Assembly: GCA_024638385.1 (NCBI GenBank)
Contig: JAHEKJ010000010.1
Span: 1 to 62,552 of the forward strand
Origin: Gammaproteobacteria bacterium
Lineage (GTDB): Bacteria; Pseudomonadota; Gammaproteobacteria; GCA-001735895
Length of the DNA: 62,552 nucleotides
Direction of reading: 5' to 3'
Of this stretch, positions 38,692 to 48,932 are shown piece by piece. The first letter of the stretch is position 1. Every line of letters begins with the position of its first letter. The notes below the pieces were generated by a model. It did not search any database. It was not told the DNA's origin and saw only the letters and a list, made by a program, of their open reading frames with translations. Position numbers and translations under genes: made by a program.

Positions 38692-40929
38692 ATGCCCCGC
38701 AATCGCAAAGCAGGCCCGGGCGCGAACAAACCGAAGCCGGGCCGCCGCCGCTGGCTGTGGCTCGGCGCAAGCCTCGCGATCGCCGCGTTCGCCGGCTACC
38801 TCGGCTATCTGAATTACCTGGTCAACGCGCGCTTCGACGACGGCGCCTGGGCGTTGCCGTCGCGAGTCTACGCACGCGCGCTCGAGCTCTATCCGGATCT
38901 CGCCGTCGATCGTGACGACCTGCGCTACGAACTCGATCTGTCGAGCTATCTCGTCGTCGAGACGTCGCCGTCGCCCGGGCAATACCGCGTGCTCGGCGAA
39001 TCGATCGAGCTGCACAGTCGCGCCTTCGGCTTCGCCGACGGTGCGCAGCCGGCGCGCCGCGTGCAGGTTTTCTTCGACGGCGCGCGGATCGCCGCGCTGG
39101 TCGATTCCGACACCGGCTCGAAGCTGGCGCTGTTTCGCCTGCCGCCGCTGATACTCGGCAGCTATTACCCCGATACCGACGAAGACCGCTTGCTGCTCGC
39201 CGGGGACGAGGTGCCATCGCGCCTGATCGAGACGCTGATCGCGGTCGAGGACCGCCGCTTCTACGAGCACTGGGGGCTCAGCCCGCGCGCCATCGGCCGC
39301 GCGCTACTCGCCAACCTGAAGGCTGGCGCAGCGGTTCAGGGCGGCAGCACGCTGACCCAGCAGCTCGCCAAGAACCTGTTTCTCACGCCCGAGCGCAGCC
39401 TGGTGCGCAAGTTCAACGAAGCCTGCATGGCGCTGTTGCTCGAACTGCGCCTGAGCAAGCGCGAGATCGTCACCGCCTACGTCAACGAAGTCTTCCTGTT
39501 GCAGCAAAACCGCATCGCGATACACGGCTTCGCGCGCGCGAGCCGCATGCTGTTTCGCCGCAGCGTCGAGCATCTCGAGACCGAACACATCGCGCTGCTG
39601 GTCGGCATGGTCAAGGGACCGGGGCGTTACAACCCGTTTACGCGACCCGAAGCGACGCGCGAGCGCCGCAACCTCGTGCTCGATATCATGCTCGCCGAGG
39701 GCGTGATCGATGCAGACGAGCATGCCCGCGCGCGCGCCGCGCCGCTCGGCATCGTCGCACGCCTGCCCGGCGTCAATCCGTTTCCGGCGTATCTCGACCT
39801 CGTCAAGCGCCAGTTGCAAACCAGCTACCCGGCGACGGAGCTTGCCCGGCGCGGGCTCGAAATCTACACCGCCTTCGACCCGCTGGTGCAACGCAAGCTC
39901 GAGCAGGGACTCGAGCGGGGGATGGCGCGCTTCGCCGAACCCGAGCTCCAGGCCGCGGTCGTGATCGCCGATTACCTGAGCGGCGACGTACGCGCACTCG
40001 TCAGCGATCGGGTGACCGACTACCCGGGTTTCAATCGCGCGCTGATGGCGCAGCGGCCGATCGGCTCGCTGGTCAAGCCGCTGCTGCTTTACGGGCTGCT
40101 CGAAGCCGGGCATACGCTCGCCAGTCCGGTCGACGACGAACCGATCCGGATCCGCCAGTCCAATGGCCAGGTCTGGGAACCGCGCAACTTCGATCGCGAA
40201 GTCCACGGCCGCATGACGCTCTACCAGGCTTTCGTCCATTCCTACAACCTGCCGTTCGTGCACCTCGGCGTCGACGGCGGGCTCGAGCGGCTGGCGCACA
40301 ACCTCGACCGGCTGCAATTGCTGAAGCACGACGTGATCTACCCGTCGATGCTGCTCGGCACGACCGCAATGTCTCCTTTCGAGGTCGCGCAGCTCTACCA
40401 GGTGATTGCCAACAACGGCTATTTTACGCCGCTGACGACGATTCGTCAGGTCAGCGATCAGGCCGGACGGGTGCTCGACCGCGTACCCCTGGATTCGCTG
40501 AAGCTGTTCGACCAGGCGCTCATGATCCAGGTCCAGCGCGCGATGATCGGGGTGGCCGAGCACGGCACCGCGCGCTATCTCGCCGACCGCTTCGCCGGGC
40601 TGACGCTCGCCGGCAAGACCGGGACCACCGACGACGCACGCGATTCCTGGTTTGCCGGCTTCGGCCAGCGGATGCTCGCGGTGGTCTGGCTCGGTCGCGA
40701 CGACAATTTGCCGATCCGCCTGAGCGGCTCGTCGGGAGCCCTGCGGGTCTGGGCCGACATCATGCAGCGGCAGGGTATCGAGGCCTTCAATATCAGTCGC
40801 GATCCGGCGCTCGCGTGGCGCCATGTGCACCCGCTCGACGGCGGTATTGCCCGTCGCGACTGCGCGAATAGTGTATTGTTACCGTTTCCGCGCGAACGCT
40901 TGCCGAGGTCAAAATCCGCATGCCCATGA
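38692..40929 (+). CDS. mrcB: Penicillin-binding protein 1B
   Basis: A 745-residue bifunctional peptidoglycan synthase. A cytoplasmic basic tail and one membrane helix (about 23-43) lead to a UB2H-like region. The GT51 glycosyltransferase follows, with catalytic Glu186 in VEDRRFYEHWG and GGSTLTQQLAKNLFL. The transpeptidase has Ser459-x-x-Lys462 (GSLVKP), SYN (HSYNLPF) and KTGTT. The length is slightly short, mainly at the C-terminus, as in many non-enteric PBP1b proteins. Its stop overlaps the next gene by 10 bases. Confidence 0.94.
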   Translation: MPRNRKAGPGANKPKPGRRRWLWLGASLAIAAFAGYLGYLNYLVNARFDDGAWALPSRVYARALELYPDLAVDRDDLRYELDLSSYLVVETSPSPGQYRVLGESIELHSRAFGFADGAQPARRVQVFFDGARIAALVDSDTGSKLALFRLPPLILGSYYPDTDEDRLLLAGDEVPSRLIETLIAVEDRRFYEHWGLSPRAIGRALLANLKAGAAVQGGSTLTQQLAKNLFLTPERSLVRKFNEACMALLLELRLSKREIVTAYVNEVFLLQQNRIAIHGFARASRMLFRRSVEHLETEHIALLVGMVKGPGRYNPFTRPEATRERRNLVLDIMLAEGVIDADEHARARAAPLGIVARLPGVNPFPAYLDLVKRQLQTSYPATELARRGLEIYTAFDPLVQRKLEQGLERGMARFAEPELQAAVVIADYLSGDVRALVSDRVTDYPGFNRALMAQRPIGSLVKPLLLYGLLEAGHTLASPVDDEPIRIRQSNGQVWEPRNFDREVHGRMTLYQAFVHSYNLPFVHLGVDGGLERLAHNLDRLQLLKHDVIYPSMLLGTTAMSPFEVAQLYQVIANNGYFTPLTTIRQVSDQAGRVLDRVPLDSLKLFDQALMIQVQRAMIGVAEHGTARYLADRFAGLTLAGKTGTTDDARDSWFAGFGQRMLAVVWLGRDDNLPIRLSGSSGALRVWADIMQRQGIEAFNISRDPALAWRHVHPLDGGIARRDCANSVLLPFPRERLPRSKSACP

Positions 40930-41309
40930 TTCGAATCCGGCTTGCCGCGACGCTGCTGTTCGGTCTGCTCGCGGCCTGTAGTGCCGAGCCACGCGTCAAC
41001 CCCTACCAGGCGTCGGCGCCGGCGTCGCCGCGGGTCGACGGCGCGGTCACGCAGTTGCAGCGCGAAGCGGTGGCCGCCTTCGACCGCGGGGCCTACCAGC
41101 AGGCGGTCGAACGACTGCAACGCGCGATCCGGATCGAACCGCGCAACCCGTTGAGCTGGCACTACCTGGCGCAAACCTACTGGCGGAGCGGCGATTTCGC
41201 GCGTTGCGTCGACATGGCACAACGCTCGCAGGCCTACGGCGCCGGCGACGAGCGGCTCGAGTCGATCAATGCGCGCCTGCTCGAACGCTGCCGCGAGGCG
41301 GACGGATGA
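40920..41309 (+). CDS. TPR-containing lipoprotein
   Basis: A 129-residue lipoprotein. The signal peptide ends with a lipobox LLAAC, so Cys at about residue 20 would be lipidated. Residues 50-120 form tandem helices of the TPR type (AFDRGAYQQAVERLQRAIRIEPRNPLSWHYLAQ). It overlaps the end of mrcB and its own stop overlaps the helicase start (ATGA). Linkage to a penicillin-binding protein suggests a cell-wall role; this is inference only. Confidence 0.8.
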   Translation: MPMIRIRLAATLLFGLLAACSAEPRVNPYQASAPASPRVDGAVTQLQREAVAAFDRGAYQQAVERLQRAIRIEPRNPLSWHYLAQTYWRSGDFARCVDMAQRSQAYGAGDERLESINARLLERCREADG

Positions 41310-43246
41310 CGCGGCTCGCGAACGAAGTCGCGGTGGCCGACGTGCTCGGCGAAGGCGGCGCGCTCGGCGAATGCATCGCCGATTTCGAGCCGCGTGCGAG
41401 CCAGCTCGGCATGGCCGAGTTGATCGCCGAGGCGATCGCGCTCGGCGAATCGCGCGTGATCGAGGCCAGCACCGGGATCGGCAAGTCCTTCGCCTACCTC
41501 GTGCCGGCGCTGCTGAGCGATGCGCGCGTGGTGGTTTCGACCGGTACGCGCAACCTGCAGGATCAGTTATTCCACAAGGATATTCCGCTCGTGCGCCAGG
41601 CCATCGTCGCGGCCAAGCGCGTCGCCTTGCTGAAGGGGCGCAGCAACTACTGCTGTCGCTATCGTCTCGGCAAGTTTCGCAACGAGGACCGGTTTCGGCG
41701 GCGCGCGACGGCGTCGATTTTCGCCGCCCTCGAAGCCTGGGCCGCGGTCAGCGAAAGCGGCGACATCGCCGAGTTTGCCGACCTCCCCGAAAACGACAGC
41801 CTGTGGTACTACGCGACCTCGAACGCCGACAATTGTCTCGGCGGGGAATGCCCCGAAATCGACCGCTGTTTCGTGCTCAGGGCACGCAAGCGCGCGCTCG
41901 AGGCGGACCTGCTGGTCATCAATCATCACCTTTATTTTTCCGACCTTGCGCTCAAGGCCGAGGGGTTCGGCGAGATACTGCCGCAGGCCGACGTGCTGAT
42001 TTTCGACGAGGCGCACCAGTTGCCCGAGATCGCCAGCCGTTTCTACGGCCAGCAGATCACGCTGCGCCAGATCGAGATCCTCGGCCGCGACCTGGTCGAA
42101 GCCGAACTGACCGAGGCCGGCGAGTCGCGCGCGCTGGCGCGGGCGAGCGACAGCCTGCTGAAGGCCAGCGCCGACCTGCGGCTCGCGCTAAGCGACCTGC
42201 CGGAGCAGGGCGAATGGGAGCGCATTCGCCACGCGCCCGCGGTCGCGGCCGCGATCGAGGCGCTCGGCGTGGCCATCGCCGCGCTCGTCGCCGAACTCGA
42301 TGGGCTCGCCAGTCGCGGCCGCGAACTCGCCCAGTGCCAGCGGCGAGTGCAGACGCTGGAGGCGGCGCTGGAGGCCTTTCTCGCGCCGCACGACGATCTG
42401 GTCAGCTGGTACGAATGCCACGAGCGCAGCCTGCGCCTCGCGCTGTCGCCGCTCGACGTCGCGCCGGCGTTTCGCTCGCAGCTCGAGCAGACCGATATCG
42501 GCTCGGTGTTCTTCACGTCGGCCACGCTGAGCTCACAGCAATCGTTCCGCTACTACTGTTCGCGTCTCGGACTCGACGATTTCGAATGCGCGCGTTTCGA
42601 CAGCCCGTTCGACTACCGGCGCCAGGCCTTGCTGTACCTGCCGACGCAGTTGCCCGACCCGGCCGAGACCGCTTATCCGCAGCGCTTCGGCGAACTCTGC
42701 CGCGAGCTGATCGAGGCGACCGGCGGCTACAGCTTCATCCTGTTCACCAGTCATCGCATGCTGCGCCTGACGGCGGAGTATCTGCGCGCGCGAGTCGACA
42801 ATCCGTTGATGGTGCAGGGCGAGGCGCAGCGCAGCGAGCTGTTGCGCCGGTTCATCGAGACGCGCAACCCGGTGCTGCTCGGCACCAGCAGTTTCTGGGA
42901 AGGGGTCGATGTCAAGGGGGACCAGCTGCGCTGCGTGATCATCGACAAGCTGCCGTTCAAGTCGCCGCAGGACCCGGTGTATCGCCAGCGCCTGCAGCGG
43001 GTCAACGAGCAGGGCGGTAACGCCTTCGTCGACGTGCAGATCCCCGAGGCGACGATCAGCCTGCGCCAGGGCGTCGGCCGCCTGATCCGCGACGTCGGCG
43101 ACCGCGGCATCGTCGTGCTCTGCGACAATCGCCTGCATACCCGCGGTTACGGCAAGGGCATGCTCGCGAGCCTGCCGCCGATGCGACGCACGTCGGATAT
43201 CGCCGAGGTTCGCGCCTTCGCGCGCGAACTCGACGGCGCGGCATGA
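41306..43246 (+). CDS. yoaA: ATP-dependent DNA helicase, DinG/YoaA family
   Basis: A 646-residue XPD-type superfamily 2 helicase. Motifs are Walker A EASTGIGKS, the Fe-S cysteines (CCRYRLGK region, then NCLGGECPEIDRC), DEAH in IFDEAHQ, SATLSS, and the C-terminal QGVGRLIRD. The four-cysteine cluster region and short length fit YoaA better than DinG. It starts within the lipoprotein stop and its own stop overlaps the SMP-30 gene (ATGA). Confidence 0.9.
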   Translation: MTRLANEVAVADVLGEGGALGECIADFEPRASQLGMAELIAEAIALGESRVIEASTGIGKSFAYLVPALLSDARVVVSTGTRNLQDQLFHKDIPLVRQAIVAAKRVALLKGRSNYCCRYRLGKFRNEDRFRRRATASIFAALEAWAAVSESGDIAEFADLPENDSLWYYATSNADNCLGGECPEIDRCFVLRARKRALEADLLVINHHLYFSDLALKAEGFGEILPQADVLIFDEAHQLPEIASRFYGQQITLRQIEILGRDLVEAELTEAGESRALARASDSLLKASADLRLALSDLPEQGEWERIRHAPAVAAAIEALGVAIAALVAELDGLASRGRELAQCQRRVQTLEAALEAFLAPHDDLVSWYECHERSLRLALSPLDVAPAFRSQLEQTDIGSVFFTSATLSSQQSFRYYCSRLGLDDFECARFDSPFDYRRQALLYLPTQLPDPAETAYPQRFGELCRELIEATGGYSFILFTSHRMLRLTAEYLRARVDNPLMVQGEAQRSELLRRFIETRNPVLLGTSSFWEGVDVKGDQLRCVIIDKLPFKSPQDPVYRQRLQRVNEQGGNAFVDVQIPEATISLRQGVGRLIRDVGDRGIVVLCDNRLHTRGYGKGMLASLPPMRRTSDIAEVRAFARELDGAA

Positions 43247-44103
43247 AGATCGAGCCTGTCGGCGAGATCCGCTGTGATCTCGGTGAGGGCCCGGTCTGGG
43301 ACCCGCGGCAACACCTTCTCTTCTGGGTCGACAGCCTCGCGCCCGCGCTGCACCGGTTCGATTACGCGTCGCGGCGGATCGATTCGTGGGCTTTGCCCGG
43401 CGCGAGCGTCGGCAGTCTCGCGTTGCGCGAACGCGGCGGCTTAATCCTGGCGATGGGGCGGGGCCTGTTCGATTTCGACACCGGCAGCGGGCGGGCCAGG
43501 GCGATTGCCGAGCCGCTGGCGGAACGCGACGGAATGCGCCTGAACGACGGCAAGGTCGACCCGTTCGGCGCCTTCGTCGCCGGTGCGATGACGGTCGATC
43601 TGCGCGTCCGCGACGATTGCCCGATGTTTCGTCTCAGGCCGAACCTCGAGGTCGAACATCTGCTCGACGGTTTCGCCTGTTTCAACGGACCCTGTTTCGA
43701 TGCCGCCGGCACGCGCCTCTACGTCAGCGGCCGCGTCGACGGTGCGATCGAGATTTTCGACTACGAAGCCGGCCGCCCGCCCGCCAACGGCCGGGTCCTG
43801 ATCGACGGCCTCAATCCCGACGGCGCGACGGTCGACGCCGATGGCTACCTGTGGAGCGCGCAATGGGACGACGGCTGCGTGTTGCGCATCTCGCCGGACG
43901 GCGAGATCGACTGGCGCCTGGCGCTATCCGGGCAGGTCGTCACCAGCGTGATGTTCGGGGGTCCGCAACTGGACCGGCTCTACGTGACGACGCTCGGCGC
44001 GCCGGCGTTTGGCGCCGCGCCGGGTCATCCCGACGCGGGCCGCACCCTCGAGGTGACCGACAGCGGGTTCCGCGGTCGGCCGGAGCCGTTTTTCAAAGGC
44101 TGA
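43243..44103 (+). CDS. SMP-30/gluconolactonase-family protein
   Basis: A 286-residue six-bladed beta-propeller. Metal ligands of the family are visible: Glu in LGEGPVWD, Asn in MRLNDGKVDPFGAFVAG, Asn in GLNPDGATVDADG and Asp in LYVSGRVDG region. It likely opens a sugar lactone, but the substrate is not known. It is translationally coupled to the helicase, an odd partnership. The 3' end overlaps the convergent gene by 11 bases. Confidence 0.88.
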   Translation: MKIEPVGEIRCDLGEGPVWDPRQHLLFWVDSLAPALHRFDYASRRIDSWALPGASVGSLALRERGGLILAMGRGLFDFDTGSGRARAIAEPLAERDGMRLNDGKVDPFGAFVAGAMTVDLRVRDDCPMFRLRPNLEVEHLLDGFACFNGPCFDAAGTRLYVSGRVDGAIEIFDYEAGRPPANGRVLIDGLNPDGATVDADGYLWSAQWDDGCVLRISPDGEIDWRLALSGQVVTSVMFGGPQLDRLYVTTLGAPAFGAAPGHPDAGRTLEVTDSGFRGRPEPFFKG

Positions 44104-44581
44104 GGCGGCGTGTGTTCTGATCGGGCTCGCAGGTTTCCCACATCTCGAGAAACCGGTCGAGGTAGGACTTGCACTCGAGTTTGTTGTCGAGTTCGTAGTA
44201 ACCCTCGAATCGCGCCGGGTTCTGGATTCGCAGGTAGGCGCCATCGTCGACCATCAGCCAGCTTTCGCGGAACTGGCGGTCGTTCGGGTTCACGGTGACG
44301 CGGATCTGCGCGAAGGTCGGCAGTTTCTGCGCGAGGTGAATCAGGTAATGCCCGCGGTTGGCCGCGACCCGCGTATCGTGGGCGATGATGCGAATCTCGG
44401 TCGCGCGGTTGTCGGCCGCCAGCCGGGCGAGATGATCGTGGATTTCGGCGTCGTTGTATAACTCCGGCTCGAGGCTTTGCGTGACCAGCGCGACGCGCGT
44501 GACGGCGCCGAGGATCAGGGTCTTGGCGGCCTCGGCGCAATCCGCGCGCCCATCTAATAAAATACTTGAATTTTCGTCCAT
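44093..44581 (-). CDS. Conserved hypothetical protein (RNA/PLD-like fold possible)
   Basis: A 162-residue soluble protein. It reads as alternating strands and helices (VALVTQSLEPELYND, EIRIIAHDTRVAANRGHYLIHLAQKLP, WLMVDDGAYLRIQNP), a layout like half of a phospholipase-D fold, but the catalytic HKD is absent. It follows the ribosomal oxygenase gene on the same strand at 21 bases, so it probably belongs to the purB-roxA unit. I do not recognise a function. Confidence 0.7.
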   Translation of the reverse strand: MDENSSILLDGRADCAEAAKTLILGAVTRVALVTQSLEPELYNDAEIHDHLARLAADNRATEIRIIAHDTRVAANRGHYLIHLAQKLPTFAQIRVTVNPNDRQFRESWLMVDDGAYLRIQNPARFEGYYELDNKLECKSYLDRFLEMWETCEPDQNTRRLSL

Positions 44582-44602
44582 AAGCTATTGAAATATAATC
44601 TA

Positions 44603-45751
44603 TTATTTGATTCGTACTATGGCCCCGTGGTCAGCTAGATCGAGCAGGAGTCGGGCCAGCGGCTCGAGATCGATCATCGTCGCGATGAAATCCCGCGACC
44701 ATTCCCGTCGCCCGCAAAGCGTCCGGACCCGGTCGAGAATCTCGTCGCCGGTCGGCAACGCGTGCACGCGGCCGTTATAGTAACAGCGGATTTCGTCGCC
44801 GTCCGCAAGGTACAGCAAGCGCGTTTCGGGATGTCTGGTCCAAGCGCCCGCCAGCAGGTCGGAGATGTGGACCGGTTGCGCGTCGCCGGCCTCGCGCATT
44901 ACGGGACTGTCGGACAGCAATTTACCGATCGCATCGCGCCAGACGTCGCCGGGTTGTTCGAGCATTTCGCCTGCGAGCGCCCGCAGCCGTTCGATTTCGC
45001 GCGCGGTAATTTCGGCCGGATCGCGGTCGAGTTCGAGGTCGGGGTCCCGGTAGCGGCGTGCGGGATCGCCGCTGCGTTCGCTTTCGAGGACCAGTGATTC
45101 GACCAGGCTGCTCGCGCTCGGCGCGCGAAACCCGATCGAGTAGGTCATGCAGCGGTCGAGCGCGACGCCGTGATGGGCGATGCCTGGCGGCAGGTAGAGC
45201 ATGTCGCCGGGCTCGAGCACCGCTTCGTGATCGGGCGAGAATTCCTCCAGCAGCGCGAGTTCGACGCCTTCCTTCAGGCGCGGCGCGGTAGGCCGCCCTG
45301 CGGTATACCGCCAGCGCCGACGGCCCATCGCCTGCAACAGAAACACGTCGTATTCGTCGACGTGGGCGCCGACCGACCCGCCGCGGGGCGCGTAGCTCAC
45401 CATCAGGTCGTCGATGCGCCAGTCGGGAATGAAGCGGAACTGATCGAGCAGCCCGGCGAGTTCGGGCAGCCATTTTTCGCATTCGGAGACCAGCAGGCTG
45501 TAATGCGTCTCCGGCAGCGTGACGAAATCCCGCTCTTCGAACGGTCCGTAGCGCACCTGCCACGGGCTGGTGCCGCCGCGTTCGAGCACCAGGCGGCTGT
45601 GCACGCCGTCTTCGCAGGCCAGCCCGGCGAGTTCCTCGGGCGAAATCGGCGATTCGAATTCGGCAAAAGCGCCGCGCAGCAGGCACGGCCGCTTTTGCCA
45701 GTAGCGGCTAACGAAGTCTCCGGCGTCGAAACCCTGCAGCCGCCAGATCAT
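44603..45751 (-). CDS. roxA: Ribosomal protein uL16 3-hydroxylase (YcfD/RoxA, JmjC)
   Basis: A 382-residue 2-oxoglutarate/Fe(II) oxygenase that hydroxylates an arginine of ribosomal protein L16. JmjC iron ligands are His and Asp in GAHVDEYDVF and His in GIAHHGVA, preceded by the conserved MVSYAPRGGSVG. The C-terminal winged-helix region follows (WRDAIGKLLSD and RVHALPTGDEIL). The length is typical. It lies 3 bases after purB, a pairing common in gammaproteobacteria. Confidence 0.93.
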   Translation of the reverse strand: MIWRLQGFDAGDFVSRYWQKRPCLLRGAFAEFESPISPEELAGLACEDGVHSRLVLERGGTSPWQVRYGPFEERDFVTLPETHYSLLVSECEKWLPELAGLLDQFRFIPDWRIDDLMVSYAPRGGSVGAHVDEYDVFLLQAMGRRRWRYTAGRPTAPRLKEGVELALLEEFSPDHEAVLEPGDMLYLPPGIAHHGVALDRCMTYSIGFRAPSASSLVESLVLESERSGDPARRYRDPDLELDRDPAEITAREIERLRALAGEMLEQPGDVWRDAIGKLLSDSPVMREAGDAQPVHISDLLAGAWTRHPETRLLYLADGDEIRCYYNGRVHALPTGDEILDRVRTLCGRREWSRDFIATMIDLEPLARLLLDLADHGAIVRIK

Positions 45752-45754
45752 TGC

Positions 45755-47149
<1,395 letters not shown>

Positions 47150-47211
47150 CTACACGATTCGGGGCGCGCGAAAACGGCCCGCAGCGAAGCGCAAACCCGC
47201 GCCGCGGCGGC

Positions 47212-47916
47212 TTACTCGGCGGACTTGAAGGCCTCGTGTTTGAAGATCAGGCGCTTGGCTTTTTCGTAGGCTTCCTCGGGGACCATGGTCTCGTCCTTGA
47301 GACGGCGCAGTTCCTGCAATTCACGGGCGAGAAACTTGTTCTGACTGTATTGTTTCGCCGTTTTCGACTTCTTGATCTGCATGATGAACTTGTTGATGAA
47401 ATTGCGAAACTGCTCGACGTCGGGGTTCTTGTTGATCAGCTCGATCAGCCGCACGCCGCCGTGCTGGCTGCGAAAGTAGACCTTGTCGTGCGAATAGTAG
47501 ATAAACGCGATAAAGGTCATGACCGCGACGACCGACACGCCGATGAACAGGCCCATCGAATTGAGCGTCGGGTTTTCCAGCCAGCCAAAGAGCACCAGCA
47601 CGACGTCGACGAAAAACAGCGCGAGGCTCGCGTAAAGCCATTTCCACGCGATCGTGCGTTCGCGAAACGGCCGCGGATCCAGGTAGGCGATGTCGATGCG
47701 GTACTTGTACTTGCGCTGGTGTTTGTTCTTGATCGACTGGTAGCAGTGCGTGTCGTTGAAGATCGTAATCTTGCGGTAAATGCCGCGAGGCTTGTCGACC
47801 TGCTCAAATTCGAAATTGACGTGTTCGACCGGAATTTGTTCCCTGTCGGAGAAATCGGTATCGTCCTCGACGGGACGTAAATCGATTTCGGCGGACTCGA
47901 AATTGGCTTCGGACAT
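47212..47916 (-). CDS. Two-helix membrane protein, unknown
   Basis: A 234-residue protein from the ATG at 47916, with GGAAAAC upstream (a longer frame to 47982 has no better start). An acidic N-terminal region, an amphipathic segment, then two membrane helices (about 112-130 and 141-161) and a basic C-terminal cytoplasmic tail (IKKSKTAKQYSQNKFLAREL) with a short helical end. I recognise no family. It stands alone between purB and the TauD-like gene. Confidence 0.7.
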   Translation of the reverse strand: MSEANFESAEIDLRPVEDDTDFSDREQIPVEHVNFEFEQVDKPRGIYRKITIFNDTHCYQSIKNKHQRKYKYRIDIAYLDPRPFRERTIAWKWLYASLALFFVDVVLVLFGWLENPTLNSMGLFIGVSVVAVMTFIAFIYYSHDKVYFRSQHGGVRLIELINKNPDVEQFRNFINKFIMQIKKSKTAKQYSQNKFLARELQELRRLKDETMVPEEAYEKAKRLIFKHEAFKSAE

Positions 47917-48071
47917 AGTGTTGTTTTCCTGGCAACAGACTTTAAAAATAGCACAAATCCGGGCTAAAACCAGCGCCGGCACGGGCTATGCGACGAACGG
48001 TCGTAAAGCCGTGCAAACGCCCGCGGGACGCGGTTTTCAGGGTTTTGTGACGGGCTTCACGGAAGCTCCGA

Positions 48072-48932
48072 TCAGGCGCATTGCGGCGGCTCGCCGGCGA
48101 TCGTCGTGCGGTACAGGCAGCGGCGAAAACCGTCGTAATCGTTGACCGCGTAATGCAGCGTGCTGCGATTGTCCCAGATCGCGAGGCTGCCCGCACGCCA
48201 GCGGAATCGACAACAGAATTCCGGGCGGATCGCGTGCGCAAACAGGCGTGCGAGCAGCGCCTCGCTGATCGCGGGATCGAGACCGTCGATTCGCGTCGTA
48301 TAGGTCGGGTTGACAAACAGCAGCTCGGCGCCGGTTTCCGGGTGCCGGCAGATCGCCGGGTGGCGGGTTTCGCGATCGGCTTCGGGGTTGTCGCGCTCGA
48401 TGCCGATCGAGCCGTCGAAGCGGGCGTCCGCCGCCGGCGCGTGGCGCACGCCGTAGGGCGCGCCGACGTGGATCGCGTTGCGCCCTTCGAGCGCGGCGCG
48501 GCAGGCGGCCGGCAGGCGCGCGAGCGCGCGTTCCATGTCGGCCCAGAGCGTGTCGCCGCCGACCGGCGGCACTTCTTCGGCGTATAAAATCGACGCCTTC
48601 GGCGGCGCGGCGAGAAAGCTGAAATCGGAGTGCCACTCGCCGCCGAAAACGCCCATGTCGACTTCGTCGGCCTGCTTCAGCACGCGGATGATCTCGGGAT
48701 GATCCGCGAGCGGCTCGATGTACGGCAGGCGCATCAACTCGCCGAAACGGCGGCTGAAATCGAGCAGCTCGTCGAGCGTCAGCCGCTGCGCGCGGATAAA
48801 CACGACCTTGTGCTCGAGCCAGGCGCGATAGAGCGCGGCGAAGGCGGTCGCGTCGAGCCGGCGGAGGTCGATTCCCGTGATTTCGGCGCCGAGCCGGGGC
48901 GTCAGGGGTTCGAGGTCGAAGGCGTCGGCCAT
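48072..48932 (-). CDS. TauD/TfdA-family 2-oxoglutarate dioxygenase
   Basis: A 286-residue Fe(II)/2-oxoglutarate enzyme. The iron ligands are His and Asp of GEWHSDFSF and a late His in STLHYAVNDYDG; the 2-oxoglutarate Arg is in RRCLYRTTIAG. TauD relatives act on taurine, 2,4-D and other acids; the substrate here is unknown. Its ATG overlaps the stop of the DUF3604 gene (TGATG), so the two products likely act in one pathway. Confidence 0.88.
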   Translation of the reverse strand: MADAFDLEPLTPRLGAEITGIDLRRLDATAFAALYRAWLEHKVVFIRAQRLTLDELLDFSRRFGELMRLPYIEPLADHPEIIRVLKQADEVDMGVFGGEWHSDFSFLAAPPKASILYAEEVPPVGGDTLWADMERALARLPAACRAALEGRNAIHVGAPYGVRHAPAADARFDGSIGIERDNPEADRETRHPAICRHPETGAELLFVNPTYTTRIDGLDPAISEALLARLFAHAIRPEFCCRFRWRAGSLAIWDNRSTLHYAVNDYDGFRRCLYRTTIAGEPPQCA